In this document: in pieces, positions 10,685 through 22,160 of the stretch
How the letters are laid out: each line of letters begins with the position of its first letter
Numbering within the stretch: position 1 is the first letter of the stretch
Assembly: GCF_002127325.2 (NCBI RefSeq)
Contig: NC_035441.2
Coordinates: 156,021,122-156,085,121, forward strand
Direction of reading: 5' to 3'
Length of the DNA: 64,000 nucleotides
Origin: Helianthus annuus
Lineage: Eukaryota > Streptophyta > Magnoliopsida > Asterales > Asteraceae
Program-made: the position numbers and the translations under genes
Notes under the pieces: generated by a model
What the model was told of the DNA's origin: nothing
Databases searched by the model: none
The model's input: only the letters and a program-made list of their open reading frames with translations

Positions 10685-11286
10685 CTGGACCGGCTTAACT
10701 GGCAAAACAAGTTTTGTTGTTGGCAGATTCAGTCCCTGATGCTTTTTAACCCTTTTTAACCATGTTGTTGTCATGTAGGGCCCTTGTATTAGTTTGAAAA
10801 AGCTCTAGGATGAATAAACAAACCTCGTTAGGCTCGGGTTCGTTAAATATCTCTATGAAAGCAAGTTTCGTCAAGTTGACACTTATAGCCCAAAGTTTGG
10901 AAAACATGCCTAACGATCTCGGAATCACGTGAAATTTTTACCACTTATTCTTGGGAGTATATTTGAATATTTCGAAGCCTCAGTTTCGTTAAAAGGCCAC
11001 TCAGAGGTCAGAATTGACATATAGACACTTTTAACCCTTGTAATTTATAATCTTCCGATTATTTTCACAAACAGCTTCTTATATCCAATTTATTACCCGC
11101 TTAAGAATATTTCCTTCACGTATGGTTATTCAGAGGCTCAAGTTTGGCATGCTGACACTTTTAGTCCTTCTGTAAGCATAGTTTCACTGTTTGTCAACTT
11201 TAGTCCTTCAAACTCAATCTTTCTCACAATTAAAGTTTAGGACACGTGTCTATACATAATTGGACACGTTTTTACGTGGTGTTACA

Positions 11287-11299
11287 TCCTCACCCCCTT
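11287..11299 (-). promoter_or_regulatory. Polypurine tract of E2
   Basis: The minus strand reads AAGGGGGTGAGGA, abutting the 3' LTR start. Confidence 0.85.
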
Positions 11300-11322
11300 A
11301 AAAGAAATCTCGACCCCGAGAT

Positions 11323-14300
11323 TTACTGGAACAAGTGAGGGTACTTCTGCTTCATAGTGGACTCGAGTTCCCACGTATATTCGGACCTCTACGAGCGTCC
11401 CATTTAACCTTTACTATAGGTACATACTTTCTTCAGAGCTTTTTGACTTGCCGATCTTCGATCGATATAGGTTTCTCAATGAATCTCAAACTTTTATCAA
11501 CTTGCACGTCTTTATGAGACATCGCTAGCAATTCATCGGCTAAGCATTTCTTAAGATTACAAACATGGAACACATCATGAATTCCACTCAGCTCCTCTGG
11601 CAATCTTAGCTTATAAGCTACACTGCCGACACATTCGATGATCTCGAATGGCCCGATATATCTAGGGCTCAGCTTGCCCTTTTTACCAAAGCGCATCACA
11701 CCTTTCCAGGGTGACACTTTCAATAAAACTTTATCGCCTACTTCAAACTTTAGAGGTTTCCGCCTCTTGTCAGCATAGCTTTTCTGCCTATCTCTAGCAG
11801 CTTTTAGGTGATCACGAATCTGGACAATCTTGTCTGTAGTCTCAAGGACTATATCAGGTCCTGATATCTGAGCTTCTCCTACTTCTGCCCAACAAACAGG
11901 CGTTCTGCATTTCCTACCATATAATGCCTCAAAAGGCGCAGCCTGAATGCTGGTATGATAACTATTGTTGTAGGAGAACTCGATCAATGGCAGGTGGTCA
12001 TCCCAACTACCCCCCAAATCAATAACACATGCACGAAGCATGTCTTCCAAGGTTTGAATGGTACACTCACTCTGTCCGTCAGTCTGAGGATGGTAAGCAG
12101 TACTAAAATTCAAACGAGTGCCCAAAGATTGTTCGAAACTTTTCCAAAAATGAGAGGTGTATCTAGTATCTCTATCCGAGATAATAGCTACCGGTACACC
12201 ATGAAGAGCCACAATCTTATCAATGTACAACTGGGCTAACTTATCGGAACTGTGAGTCTCCTTAATGGGTAAGAAATGTGCTGACTTCGTCAGTCTATCA
12301 ACAATAACCCATATAGTGTCGTTTCCGTGCCTCTTTCTAGGTAACTTAGTTATAAAATCCATGGTTACCATTTCCCATTTCCACGTAGGGAGTTCTGGCT
12401 GTTGTAGAAGACCTGATGGCTTTTGATGTTCAGCTTTAATCTAAGCACATGTCAGGCACTTAGCTACATAGGTGGCAATAGATTTCTTCAAACCTATCGA
12501 CCAATAATTAGCCTTCAAATCTTGATACATCTTGTCACCTCCAGGGTGAACCGAATACTTAGAGTTGTGGGCTTCCTGAAGGATCACATCCCGAAGCCCT
12601 CCTTTAATAGGAACCCAAATTCTACCGTTCATCCTGAGAATTCCATCCTTCCCAGGTGTTAACTGTTCAGCAGTCATACCTAACTTTTCATTTGGAAGAT
12701 TAACTTCCAAAACAACATCTTTCTGTGCAACTAATAGCCTTTCATTCAGACTATTCTTCAATTCAATGCTCTTGGCATTGATTCTTATTGGTTTAACTCT
12801 TTCCTTTCGGCTTAGAGCATCAGCGACCACGTTCTCTTTACCTGGATGGTAGCGTATCTCACAATCATAGTCATTCAGGGTTTCCATCCAACGACGTTGT
12901 CTCATATTGAGCTCTTTTTGGTTGAACAGATGTTGGAGACTTTTGTGGTCCGAGTAGATTACACATTTTGTTCCACACAAATAGTGTCTCCACAACTTTA
13001 GTGCGAATACAACGGCACAGGTATTCCAAATCATGGGTGGTGTAATTCTTTTCATGCACCTTTAGCTGTCGCGATGCATAGGCAATTACATTGCCCCGCT
13101 GCATAAGTACACACCCCATGCCAGTGTGTGATGCATCGCAGTATACAACAAACTCTTTAATTCCCTCTGGTAAAGATAATACCGGAGCGTTGCTCAATCT
13201 TTGTTTCAGGATCTCAAAGGATTCCTGCAGCTTTGGACCCCAATCAAACTTCACATTCTTACGGGTCAAAGAGGTTAATGGTGCAGCTATTCTTGAGAAG
13301 TTCTCAATGAATCTTCTATAATATCCTGCTAAACCCAGAAAGCTGCGAATTTCCGTAGGTGTCTTAGGTGCTTCCTAATTCATAACAGCTTCTACCTTGG
13401 CAGGATCTACTTGAATACCTTGTTCACTGACAACATGTCCAAGGAACTGGACCTTACGAAGCCAAAATTCACACTTGGAGAATTTGGCATACAACTTCTC
13501 CTGTCGAAGCAGTCCTAAAATACACCGAAGGTGCTTTTCATGCTCCACTTGGCTACGAGAGTAAATAAGTATGTCGTCTATAAAGACAATGACAAACTTA
13601 TCTAAATATGGCTTGCAGACTCTATTCATGAGGTCCATAAATACTGCAGGCGCATTAGTGAGCCCGAAGGGCATCACTAAAAATTCGAAATGTCCATGCC
13701 TCGTTCTGAATGCCGTCTTTGGAACATCTTCAGTTCGAACCTTGAGTTGATGATACCCAGATCTCAAATCAATCTTTGAGAAATAACTCGCTCCTTGGAG
13801 TTGATCAAACAAATCATCGATCCTGGGTAAAGGATAACGATTCTTGATTGTTACCTTATTCAGTTCACGGTAATCAATGCATAAGCGCATCGATCCGTCC
13901 TTCTTTTTCACGAATAAGATAGGAGCTCCCCAAGGCGAAGAGCTGGGCTGAATGAAACCTTTTTCCAATAAATCATCCAATTGAGTTCTGAGCTCTTTCA
14001 TTTCGATAGGCGCTAGACGATACGGGGCTCGTGCAATAGGCGCAGATCCAGGGAGGATGTCTATCCTGAATTCCACTTGCCTCTCAGGAGGTAATCCAGG
14101 TAACTCGTCAGGAAAGACATCAGGATACTCTGAAATGATTGGAATGTCTTCAATCTTCGGCTTTGGATCATTCACAGTCACCTGTGCCATGTAAATGACA
14201 CATCCATTTTTCAAGCACTGAGATACTTTGAAAATAGACACATTGCTGGGTAATCCGTACTGTGTATCTCCTTGAATAGTGACTGATTCACCAGAAGGGG

Positions 14301-14870
14301 TTTTGATAATGACAAGCTTTTTATCGCAGGCAATTTGGGCTTGGTTATGCGACAACCAATCCATGCCTAAAACTATATCAAAACCAGCCAATTTCATTGG
14401 CAGAAGGGATAGCGGAATAGAATGATTCTTAATGGATATGGAACACCCATCAAGAAGAGTTGAGGCTGATTCTAAGGTACCATCAGCAAGTTCTACCTCA
14501 TACTTTATGTCTAGAGTCTTAATAGGCAAATTCAACAACTTACAGAACTTATAGTCTACAAAGGACTTATCAGCACCGGAATCAAATAAGACTCTAGCAT
14601 AAATATTATTGATGAGGAAGGTACTTGTTATGACGTTCTCGTCATTCACCGCTTCCCTTGCCTGCATCTGGAACACTCTAGCGTTGTTCTTCTTAGCCTC
14701 CTTAGGCTTCTTCGCATTCTTGGGGTAGTTGGTTTTGATGTGCCCCTTTTCATTGCAACCGTAACAGGTTGCATCCTTAATATTCCGGCACTCGACAGAC
14801 TTGTGCCCCTTTTTCTTACAGATCCCACATGGTTTGGCCTGTGGGTCTCGGTTGCACTTACCAAAATGCC
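11323..14870 (-). pseudogene. E2 Gypsy protease-RT-RNase H-integrase-chromodomain, broken
   Basis: On the minus strand the domains run: aspartic protease (FDSGADKS near 14567-14587), reverse transcriptase ([18 protein letters not shown]; catalytic FIDDILIY near 13556-13590), RNase H ([10 protein letters not shown]), integrase (HHCC segment, [20 protein letters not shown]) and a chromodomain ending at 11323-11325. Damage includes a stop at 13375-13377 (W to stop), a frameshift near 13020, stops at 12441-12443 (Q) and 11433-11435 (R), and a one-base loss in the chromodomain. The integrase D, D and E residues are still visible. The zinc knuckles at the start of the longest frame belong to gag. 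Confidence 0.92.
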
Positions 14871-15815
14871 TTTGTGGCAAGTTTTGCACCTGGGCTTATC
14901 ACCAGATTGCCCCTTCTTGGAACCAGAGTTCCCTTTACCTTTCTTGTTCGATTGAGAGGACTGATCATCCTCTCTCTTCCTCTTTCCCTCATCAGAAGTC
15001 TTCTTCACCCGACTCCTCACAACATCCAATGTGAGGGATAATGATAGATCTACAGCGGATCTATAAGTGGCGGGCTTAGAAGCCTTTACATTCCCCTTCA
15101 CTTCAGGGGCTAGACCACCAATAAAACGCGCAATGCGTCTGGGCTCAGGAGTGACTAGGTACGGTACAAGTCTCGACATGGAATTGAAACTAGTCACATA
15201 GGATCTACAGTCTAGATCCTTCATCACAAGGGTGAGGAAATCAGTCTCTACCAGCTCGACTTCGTGTTGCGGACAATAAGTGTCCTTCACCAGATCAACA
15301 AACTTCTCCCATGAAAGATTATACAAATGAACTTTCCCGGTGGACTGTACCGGCGCTTTCCACCATGTAAGGGCATCGCCCTTAAAATTTTGGGATACAA
15401 ACATGACCACATCCTCCTTAGCGCAACCGCTAATATCTATCACCGTTTCCATCTCATCTAACCACTTCATACAGTCTATCGCCCCCTTTTCTCCTGTAAA
15501 GTCTCTTGGCTTACAGGATATAAAGTACTTGTAGGTACAACCCTTGGCGTGCCTAGGGGTAGGCTCAAGAACTACCTGCTTTTTGGGTCCACTACCCTGG
15601 TTAGATGAGTGTAGGGACTCAGTCTTTTTATGAGTGTGTAGCTGAGAATGGGTTCTAGAATGAGTTGGAGACCGAACAACACTCGGCTCTTTAAACTTAG
15701 CATCTACCGCTTGAGAAACTACCGCGGTGATTAATGCTTGCAATTCGGCACCAGTAATATTGATTCTGGTGTTGCCCTCTGCTGGATGACTGTTCGCTTC
15801 ATCTGAGCCAGCCAT
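14646..15815 (-). pseudogene. E2 Gypsy gag
   Basis: The capsid/nucleocapsid precursor. It begins MAGSDEANSHPAEG at 15815 and carries the retrotransposon gag core (KGCTYKYFISCKPRDFTGE, MKWLDEMETVIDISGC, ALTWWKAPV, RFIGGLAPEVKG). Near 14870 a one-base loss in an A run shifts the frame inside the first zinc-binding segment, so the knuckles [14 protein letters not shown] and [14 protein letters not shown] are read in the neighbouring frame; the second has lost its last cysteine. Gag packages element RNA and would normally run on into pol. A pre-gag ORF lies about 0.9 kb upstream. Confidence 0.88.
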
Positions 15816-16711
15816 TTCTGAATACTATAACAAACAATAATAATATTCAAATTATATATATAGATTCATCGCATTGATGATCAGATGGTCATGGTATTAT
15901 TTAAACCATTTAGACCATTTTAAATAGAAATTTAAAATCAAATAGAATATACTATTCTTTACGCTATTAAGAAGGGGAAAATAGAATTTCCACAACTGCA
16001 AATGTCGTGAAAGACATTTTATTTATCATTAAGCTCATCTCGAAGGATATTTAAATAGCTTAGGAAGCTTGTCACAGGGACGACTTATGATCTAATCACC
16101 GATCTCTTGGATCGACGTTCTTTTAAAGGTCGAACAAAGTTCATAGCCTTATTGAAAAGAAGTTTATAAATTGAACTTTCGTTGTCATTATTACACCTTT
16201 GGTTATAAGCATACATCTCCTAAGGATGTCTTGGTGTACTCATCATATTGATGTTTATTAGCCATGATTCGCATTGATCATTTTAGGCTATATGTGACTT
16301 GGGAAGATCCAAATACCTCTTGGATGCTTGTGTGGCTTCTCGCACCGCACAGCTAGGAATGTCAACATGTTTTCAGATGTTAACAGAGATTTGTTATCTT
16401 AAAAAGGTTATACCATCATAGCCAATTAATGCTTTGGCTAGGTTATACCTCTAAGAGTTTTCTTTGGCGGATCAATTATAAATTGAAAAGATATAACAGG
16501 GTGTAATAAAGTACACAATTTAAAAATCAAAGTTAAAACTTCATTAACTGAAACAAGTACAACTGCCCTAAACGGGACTTAGAAAAGACAAACTGCCCGC
16601 GCAGGGGCCTACAGAAAGGAAAATAAGTCTACGCAGGGACTTGATACAAAAATTAAACAAATGTCCTCGCAGGGACACAATTACAAACAACCAAGAAAAA
16701 TTAACAATCCC
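15816..16711 (-). other. E2 spacer between pre-gag ORF and gag
   Basis: A 0.9-kb non-coding stretch, AT-rich, with scattered GATGATCA/CATGATTCG/GATCATTTT words. These words resemble those in the 173-bp repeats of E3 at the corresponding place, so this spacer may be the unexpanded counterpart of those arrays. No promoter or ORF seen. Confidence 0.4.
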
Positions 16712-17904
16712 CTACTTCTTCTTCCGTGTGATAAGGTTTGCAAGGACTTTCATGAAGCTATTATGCTTCTCCTTGTTTTTCTTAGCCTTGTGCTCAACCC
16801 TATCTAACCTCTCCAGGATTTCCTGAGTCTGTTGCTGCTGCTATGGAGGAGGAGGTTGTTGGTACGGTGGGTACTGATAACCCGGTACTGGATATCCAGT
16901 TGGAAGAACCGGAGGGTAAGAAGAAGGGTAAAGGTGATGATACTGCGCAGCCGTAAGGTACGGGTCTTGAGATACATAGTTCGAGGGGTACCCCGATGGG
17001 TTTTCAAAAGGATTATACCCAGAAGAACCTGGGTAGGTTGGGATTGGGTTATCAAAACCCATAGACGGCTCAGGTGGTGCATAAGTAGCTGGCGAGGTTC
17101 AATCTCCGGCGCCGCATTCGAGGGCCCACCCATCTGGGGGTCCTCCGGAATAGGGGGATAAGAACTCGAACCCCGGGGAGAACTGAAACGAGGTCCCCCC
17201 CGTACGGACATACGCGCGTTCCTCCTTTGCCTCGGAGGCTCGGGAGGTGGCTGCGGTGGCTCCTCTACCGGAAGTGGCGGCGGTGAAACAGCTTGGAGTT
17301 GCGGATCAACTAAAGGTGGTTGGGCTGGAGAGTTATGGTATGATGGGGTAAAGAACCAATCATATGTGGCCATTTTCTCCTGGAACGAGTCGGTCCCATT
17401 GTAAGGTGATCCCTGGAATGGGGATCCACTCGATATGCTGATTGGGTGACCCGGTGTTCCTATCTGCATCTCCGGATCTGGATGAACGTCCGTTTCCATC
17501 CCCTGAGAGAAATGGTCTTCAGGACCCAAGGGGTTGTAACCAAGAAAATCGTTAACATAGTCGTTCGGGTTAAACTGTCCCGAGGAGTAGAGGGAATCAG
17601 AGTGATGGAACGAATGGGATTGCAAAGAGTGGTGTGAATGGTAAGACTCGTGAGAATGGTGAGATTGTTGAGAGTGGTGTGAATGTTGAGGTTCATCAGG
17701 AACAAGTGGCCCAAAGGACGGGTGGAAAGAAGGCGATGAGCTTAGCGAGACTGAGTGTCTTGCCGACTCAATTGGTTGACCCCACATATCGTGAGAGTCA
17801 GAGGTGGAAAAGGACACCGATGGAGTGCGTCTATGAGATGGTCCTGCTGACGACGGTCCCCCACGCATGGGACCCTTGCCTCGTCCCCTTACTCTTGGAG
17901 GCAT
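16712..17904 (-). pseudogene. E2 pre-gag ORF (unknown function)
   Basis: A protein of roughly 390-400 residues encoded between the PBS and gag, starting MPPRVRGRGKGPMRGG at 17904. It has a basic RG-rich N-terminus, then His/Ser repeats (SHHSHESYHSHHS), a Pro-rich stretch (PPPLPVEEPPQPPPEPP), Tyr/Pro-rich repeats, and a C-terminal charged helix that looks like a coiled coil (EILERLDRVEHKAKKNKE). It is broken by a frameshift near 17090 and a Q-to-stop change at 16841-16843; natural stop at 16712-16714. I recognise no known domain. A remnant with a similar N-terminus exists in E3 near 25525, so the ORF belongs to the lineage. RNA binding is a guess from the RG-rich start. Confidence 0.65.
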
Positions 17905-18077
17905 GTTGATGATTCCTGTTAAAACAAGAAAACAAAAATGAAATAAAACATAATAATATCAAAGGAAGTAAAAGATATATCCTAGGTCATTTGCCTAGAC
18001 TCGAGAGTCTAAGGAACGTGCTTATTGTGTCATTGAGATTAAACACAAAAGGTTAGTGTTTAATTCACTCAATGTTG
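17905..18077 (-). other. E2 leader between PBS and pre-gag ORF
   Basis: A short AT-rich leader with no further motif seen. Confidence 0.5.
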
Positions 18078-18089
18078 GCTCTGATACCA
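18078..18089 (-). promoter_or_regulatory. Primer-binding site of E2
   Basis: The minus strand reads TGGTATCAGAGC, complementary to the 3' end of initiator tRNA-Met, four bases downstream of the LTR end. Confidence 0.92.
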
Positions 18090-18092
18090 ACC

Positions 18093-19248
18093 TATCACAC
18101 CCCAATATTCCACGTATTACCGGTGGGCCCGGTGGGGAGTATCGTGACGTAGTTGATATCATCATAGTCAATACACACAATAATATAGCACACCGGAAGG
18201 CTGGGAAAAATAAACTATTACAAACCATAACGTCTGAGCGTTCGAGTTTATGAATGTACAGACAGGAATGTAATAAGATCCACAGGCGGATCATAATGTA
18301 CAAAGAAACAAAACTACAGACTTCGGATCTATTGGATTTGCAAGATCCTCTATAACACCCTATAGCTCCAGCCTATTTCGGGAAGTACCTGTCAATCAAT
18401 CTTTAGGAAAATACGTCAGTTTACACTGGTAAATACTTTTAACTTATTTTCCCTATACGGGCTTGGGATACGGTATATTAATACCGCTTGGTCGGGTATG
18501 GGATTATTTAGTCGGATTGTGATTTAATAAATCCGCATTACCCGTTTTAATCTGTATTGTTTGATAACATGAACATTTGGGGGTTAACGACCGTGTCCTG
18601 GATATCCTTGGCTCATTTAAGTTATTAATGGCCACGACCTATGCACGGGGTGCAGGCATGCACCCGACAGATGCAAATGCTAAATATTAAATTACCCACA
18701 AGTTGGGGATAACTCCTTTGTGGGTTCTATAAGTGGTGAGTTAGTTAATCATGTCCGGCTTACAAACCGGCCCCACATGTATGACAAACATGTAAAACTG
18801 TATACAAGAGTTTAATAAAGATTGTCCCAAGTTATAAATGATTTATGCCTAGTGCACCTAAATCAATTTTCTTAAATGTTTTCAAAACGAGTCAGTTAAA
18901 TTGTATTTACCAGTGTAAACTGACGTATTTTCCTAAAGATTGATTGACAGGTACTTCCTGAAATAGGCTGGAGGTATAGGGTGTTATAGAGGATCTTGCA
19001 AATCCAATAGATACCCGAAGTTTGTAGTTTTGTTTCTTTGTACATTATGATCCACCTATGGATCTTATTACATTCCTGTCTGTACATTCATAAACTTGGA
19101 CGCTCAGACGTTATGGTTTGTAATAGTTTATTTTTCCCAGCCTTCCGCTGTGCTATATTATTGTTTGTATTGACTATGATGATATCAACTACGTCACGAT
19201 ACTCCCCACCGGGCCCACCGGTAATACGTGGAATATTGGGGTGTGACA
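18093..19248. repeat. Aberrant E2 5' LTR: U5 fused to inverted R-U5
   Basis: 18093-18436 matches the U5 end of the left LTR (7340 to about 7680) in the same orientation, as a normal 5' LTR beside the PBS should. At 18436 the match switches. 18437-19248 is the reverse complement of about 8145 down to 7340. The switch point shares GGTAAATAC/GGTAATAC, a short homology. No U3 is present. The outer end is a second U5 terminus followed directly by the TSD CCCAC. The two inverted copies share a GGGCCCGGT segment absent from the left LTR. Confidence 0.9.
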
Positions 19249-20175
19249 CCCACCTCTCTAAATTTCTTGAGGAATTCAATCAAGTTGTTCACCTCTACAA
19301 TAGCAACAACAAGAAGCATGTCCTTGAATTGTAACTTTTTGCTCACCACATTAATCATGTTTAGTATTCGGTACCAAATGACAATTGATACCAAAAACTC
19401 AAAACCACTAATATCATGTGTTGCTAGTGATTTTGCTTCACTTTGAGTAATAGGATCTTTATCATTTTCGTTCACTTGAAGCAAAGCTTCTCGTGTATCT
19501 ACGAGTTGGAATCTAATAGCGTTGATGCTATCAACAGGGCTTTCCCAACGAGTGGCCGACAATGACTTAAGAGTCAATTCTTTAACATTGTCTTTAAAAA
19601 TTTGCCACCTCTTAGTAGAATTGGCAAAGATGGTATAAATTCGTTATATGATTCCAAAAAAATATCTAGCTTTAGTACATGTGTTAGCCATGTCACATAA
19701 TGCAAGATTAAGGATATGGCAACCACATGGAGTATAAAAAGCTCTAGTATTTTGTTATTTAAATCTACTTTGAACTCCTTGATGTTTCCCTTTCATGTTT
19801 GATCCGTTGTCATAACCTTGACCACGCATACTATCAATATCAAGACCAAGAGATTCTAATTTATCACGCCTAATTTTATACAATCCATTAGCGGTGGTAT
19901 CATCAACATTCATAAAACCTAAAAAAGATTCCTCAACTTCAACAGAGGAATTAGAGTTGAAAGCCACATACCTCACTATTAATGACATTTACTCTTGGTG
20001 ACTAGCATCCGGAGTGCAATTGAGTATGATTGAGTAATACTTTGCTTGCTTTATCTTCTTAATGATTTCTTATTTAATTTGATGACCTAGTAAAAGTATC
20101 AAGTTTGGATGTTGTGGCCAAGATAATGTACATGTAATTCATCACTTGTGATACGCCGCACATTTCCTATAACCA
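19249..20175 (-). pseudogene. hAT transposase, middle part (DUF4371 to core)
   Basis: The minus strand continues the hAT gene upstream of 7339. Readable segments, in protein order, are a YYSIILNCTPDASHQE region, MSLIVRYVAFNSNS, GQGYDNGSNMKGKHQGVQ, a CGCHILNLALCDMANTCTKA region and KSLSATRWESPVDS, all typical of TTF-type hAT proteins (DUF4371 then the RNase H-like catalytic core). Stops occur near 20070, 19990 and 19755. At 19249 the frame runs into the E2 insertion; dropping one TSD copy restores continuity with 7335. The N-terminal zinc-finger part is missing because E3 begins at 20176. Confidence 0.82.
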
Positions 20176-20793
20176 TGTAACACCTCGTAAAATCATATCC
20201 AATAATTTACCGACACGTGTCCCTAATCCTAATTATGTCAAAAGTTGGTTAAGAGGGACTATTTTCGTCAAAAACAAAAACTATGTTTACAGAAGGACTA
20301 AAAGTGTCAACATGCTTAAACTAAGCCTCTGAATGACCTTTTACGGTATTATTATTATTTAATGAGCCACTTGTTGGACTTATGAAACCGTTTGTGATTT
20401 AATTCAAGAAGTTGGGATATTGAAGGGTTAAAAGCGTCAACATGTTAATTCATACCTCTGAGTGACCTTTTAACGAACCTGGAACATTTGATGCTCGGTT
20501 ATATCCCGGGTATACCTAATATCTTGTATGTTATTGATAAGGATGCAAAAATATCATTCGTTGCGCAATTTGGGTCGTTTTCGCGTTCATTAAAGCGTTT
20601 GTCGCAATTAAGCGAAAAACGCTACCGTACGGCCGAACGAACCAGCATCCACGACATTTTCAGGCGTAAACCAAGTTACTTATGCCTTAACGCCTTTACG
20701 CAACCTAGAAAGTGGGTTAAAAGGGGTTAAAAGTGTCAAAACACAACAAATTAAGTATAGGGACTAAATCTGCCAAACTTTGAAACCTATTTG

Positions 20794-21630
20794 ATTAACT
20801 GATCCGGATGAGTTTTCTGCACTGAAAGCGGTTTGGACCTTCGGACTTGCTTCAACATTCTGAACATTCCCTTTGTAATACATCTTGATGTCTTGTTGAC
20901 CACTTGGATTGTTCATTCTAGCAATCTTTTGTTGTTCAAGATCTTGTCCTTCAAGTTTTTCAATGAACTGAGAAATTGGCAATTTATCATATTCTCCAGT
21001 GTTCTTTAAGATCATCAGATATGTACCCCATTCTTTCTGAGGTAAAGCATCAGCTAATTTGTCAACCCATTCTTCTCGATCTTTGTTAATATCCAACAAT
21101 GACATTGAACGCACTAGATGACAATATCTCTCAATCAGCTTCTTTGTAGATTCACCCTGCAAACTAGTAAACAAGTCAAATTCTTTCTTTAACAATGATT
21201 TCTTACTCCTGATCATCTCCGTACTACCCTCAAACTTAATTCGAAGAGCTTCCCAAATCGAACGTGAAGTACCATCATGTTGAAGTAATATGAAGATGTC
21301 TTCTTTCACAGCTTGCTGAAGTAGACTGATCATCATTTTTTCTGCCTTATACATATCTCTTTCTTTATCCGACAATTCAGAAATAGTTTTGTTAACTCCC
21401 ACATCTGTACGAGGTTTAACATACTTTTTCTCAATACACTCCCAAGACCTCAAATGATTTGCTTGAACCCAATTTTCGAACCGGTCTTTCCAACCATAGT
21501 ATTCTTCAATGCCCATCAACTTTGGAGGTTTCTATAACGTTCCTGTTTCATTTTCCATGTTCACACTCTGAGCAATGGTAACAGCAGTACTCGGGGCAGT
21601 AGCAAACGCGTTGTAAAACTCTTCATCCAT
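20794..21630 (-). pseudogene. C1 Copia gag (UBN2-type), truncated
   Basis: Begins MDEEFYNAFAT at 21630 and reads through a stop at 21532-21534 into LMGIEEYYGWKDRFENWV, SLLQQAVKEDIFILLQHDG and KKSLLKKEFDLF, the gag_pre/UBN2 retrotransposon gag core also seen in C2. It would form the capsid shell around element RNA. The reading frame enters E3 LTR sequence at about 20794, so the zinc knuckle and everything after it are gone. Confidence 0.85.
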
Positions 21631-21649
21631 GATTCGGTATCAAATTTCA

Positions 21650-21930
21650 CAAACTCGGCTTTTCAAACGAAATGAATCTTTTCAAACGAAATGGACTTTT
21701 CAAGCGAAATGAACCTCTTGATGCGAAATAGTCGATTTCGTGCGAAATGAACTTTGGTGCGAAATCGAGTTTGGTGCGAAATGGAGCTATGGGTCAATTC
21801 ATACGAAATGGAAGTCTACTGGACCATTTCGTGTGAAATGGAAATATTTTTCAAGCGAAATGATGTCTCTTTCAAACGGAATGGCAACCTCAAGCGAAAT
21901 GGAAACCCATTTCATGCGAAATCATGCTGA
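21650..21930. repeat. C1 leader: about 13 copies of a GCGAAATGG word
   Basis: Copies of TTCAAGCGAAATGG and variants (TGCGAAATGA, AACGAAATGG, TACGAAATGG) recur about every 20 bp between the PBS and the gag start. Some form palindromic pairs such as CATTTCGTGTGAAATGG. Further copies lie in the LTR upstream of the TATA box (22385-22460). Confidence 0.85.
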
Positions 21931-22146
21931 CGTCATCCAATCGGCCGGTTTTTGACAAAATTGATCAAGATTTAGGTGGATTTTAGGTCTAATTCTTTCA
22001 AGGATTGTTTAAAACAGTGTTTCGCTTGTTATATGTGAAATTCAATTCATTTTAACCGTAAAATCTTGTTAATTTTGAAAAAAAAGGTGTAGAAGTCAGA
22101 ATTATTGGTGAAATCGAGCTGATTTGGTAAGAACTCCTCCTCCTGA

Positions 22147-22158
22147 GCTCTGATACCA
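22147..22158 (-). promoter_or_regulatory. Primer-binding site of C1
   Basis: The minus strand reads TGGTATCAGAGC two bases from the LTR end CGATCCTACA. Confidence 0.88.
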
Positions 22159-22160
22159 CT

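Larger units (their letters stand above)
7340..11286 (-). repeat. E2 3' LTR (3947 bp)
   Basis: The LTR runs on the minus strand from TGTAACACCACG at 11286 to GGGGTGTGACA at 7340. It has a TATA box near 10458-10464 and a GC-rich hairpin upstream of it. It carries a nested MITE (8563-8907). Several stretches of the form 'AAAATGCCC...' are related to the E3 LTR, so E2 and E3 belong to one lineage. Relative to the copies at 18093 and 19248 it lacks about nine bases (GGGCCCGGT) near its U5 end. Confidence 0.88.
7340..19248 (-). mobile_element. E2: Gypsy chromovirus with U5 ends on both sides
   Basis: An 11.9-kb minus-strand Tekay-type element inserted in the hAT gene, with identical 5-bp TSDs CCCAC at 7335-7339 and 19249-19253. 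Left is a full 3' LTR (7340-11286). The interior runs, in minus-strand order, PBS, pre-gag ORF, gag, pol and polypurine tract. The right side is abnormal: instead of a complete 5' LTR there is a U5 piece fused to an inverted R-U5 piece, so the outer terminus is again a U5 end (GGGGTGTGACA). All genes are broken. Confidence 0.9.

Noticed and set aside
16832..17161. Arg/Val-rich frame on the plus strand
   Set aside because: Antisense shadow of the E2 pre-gag ORF.
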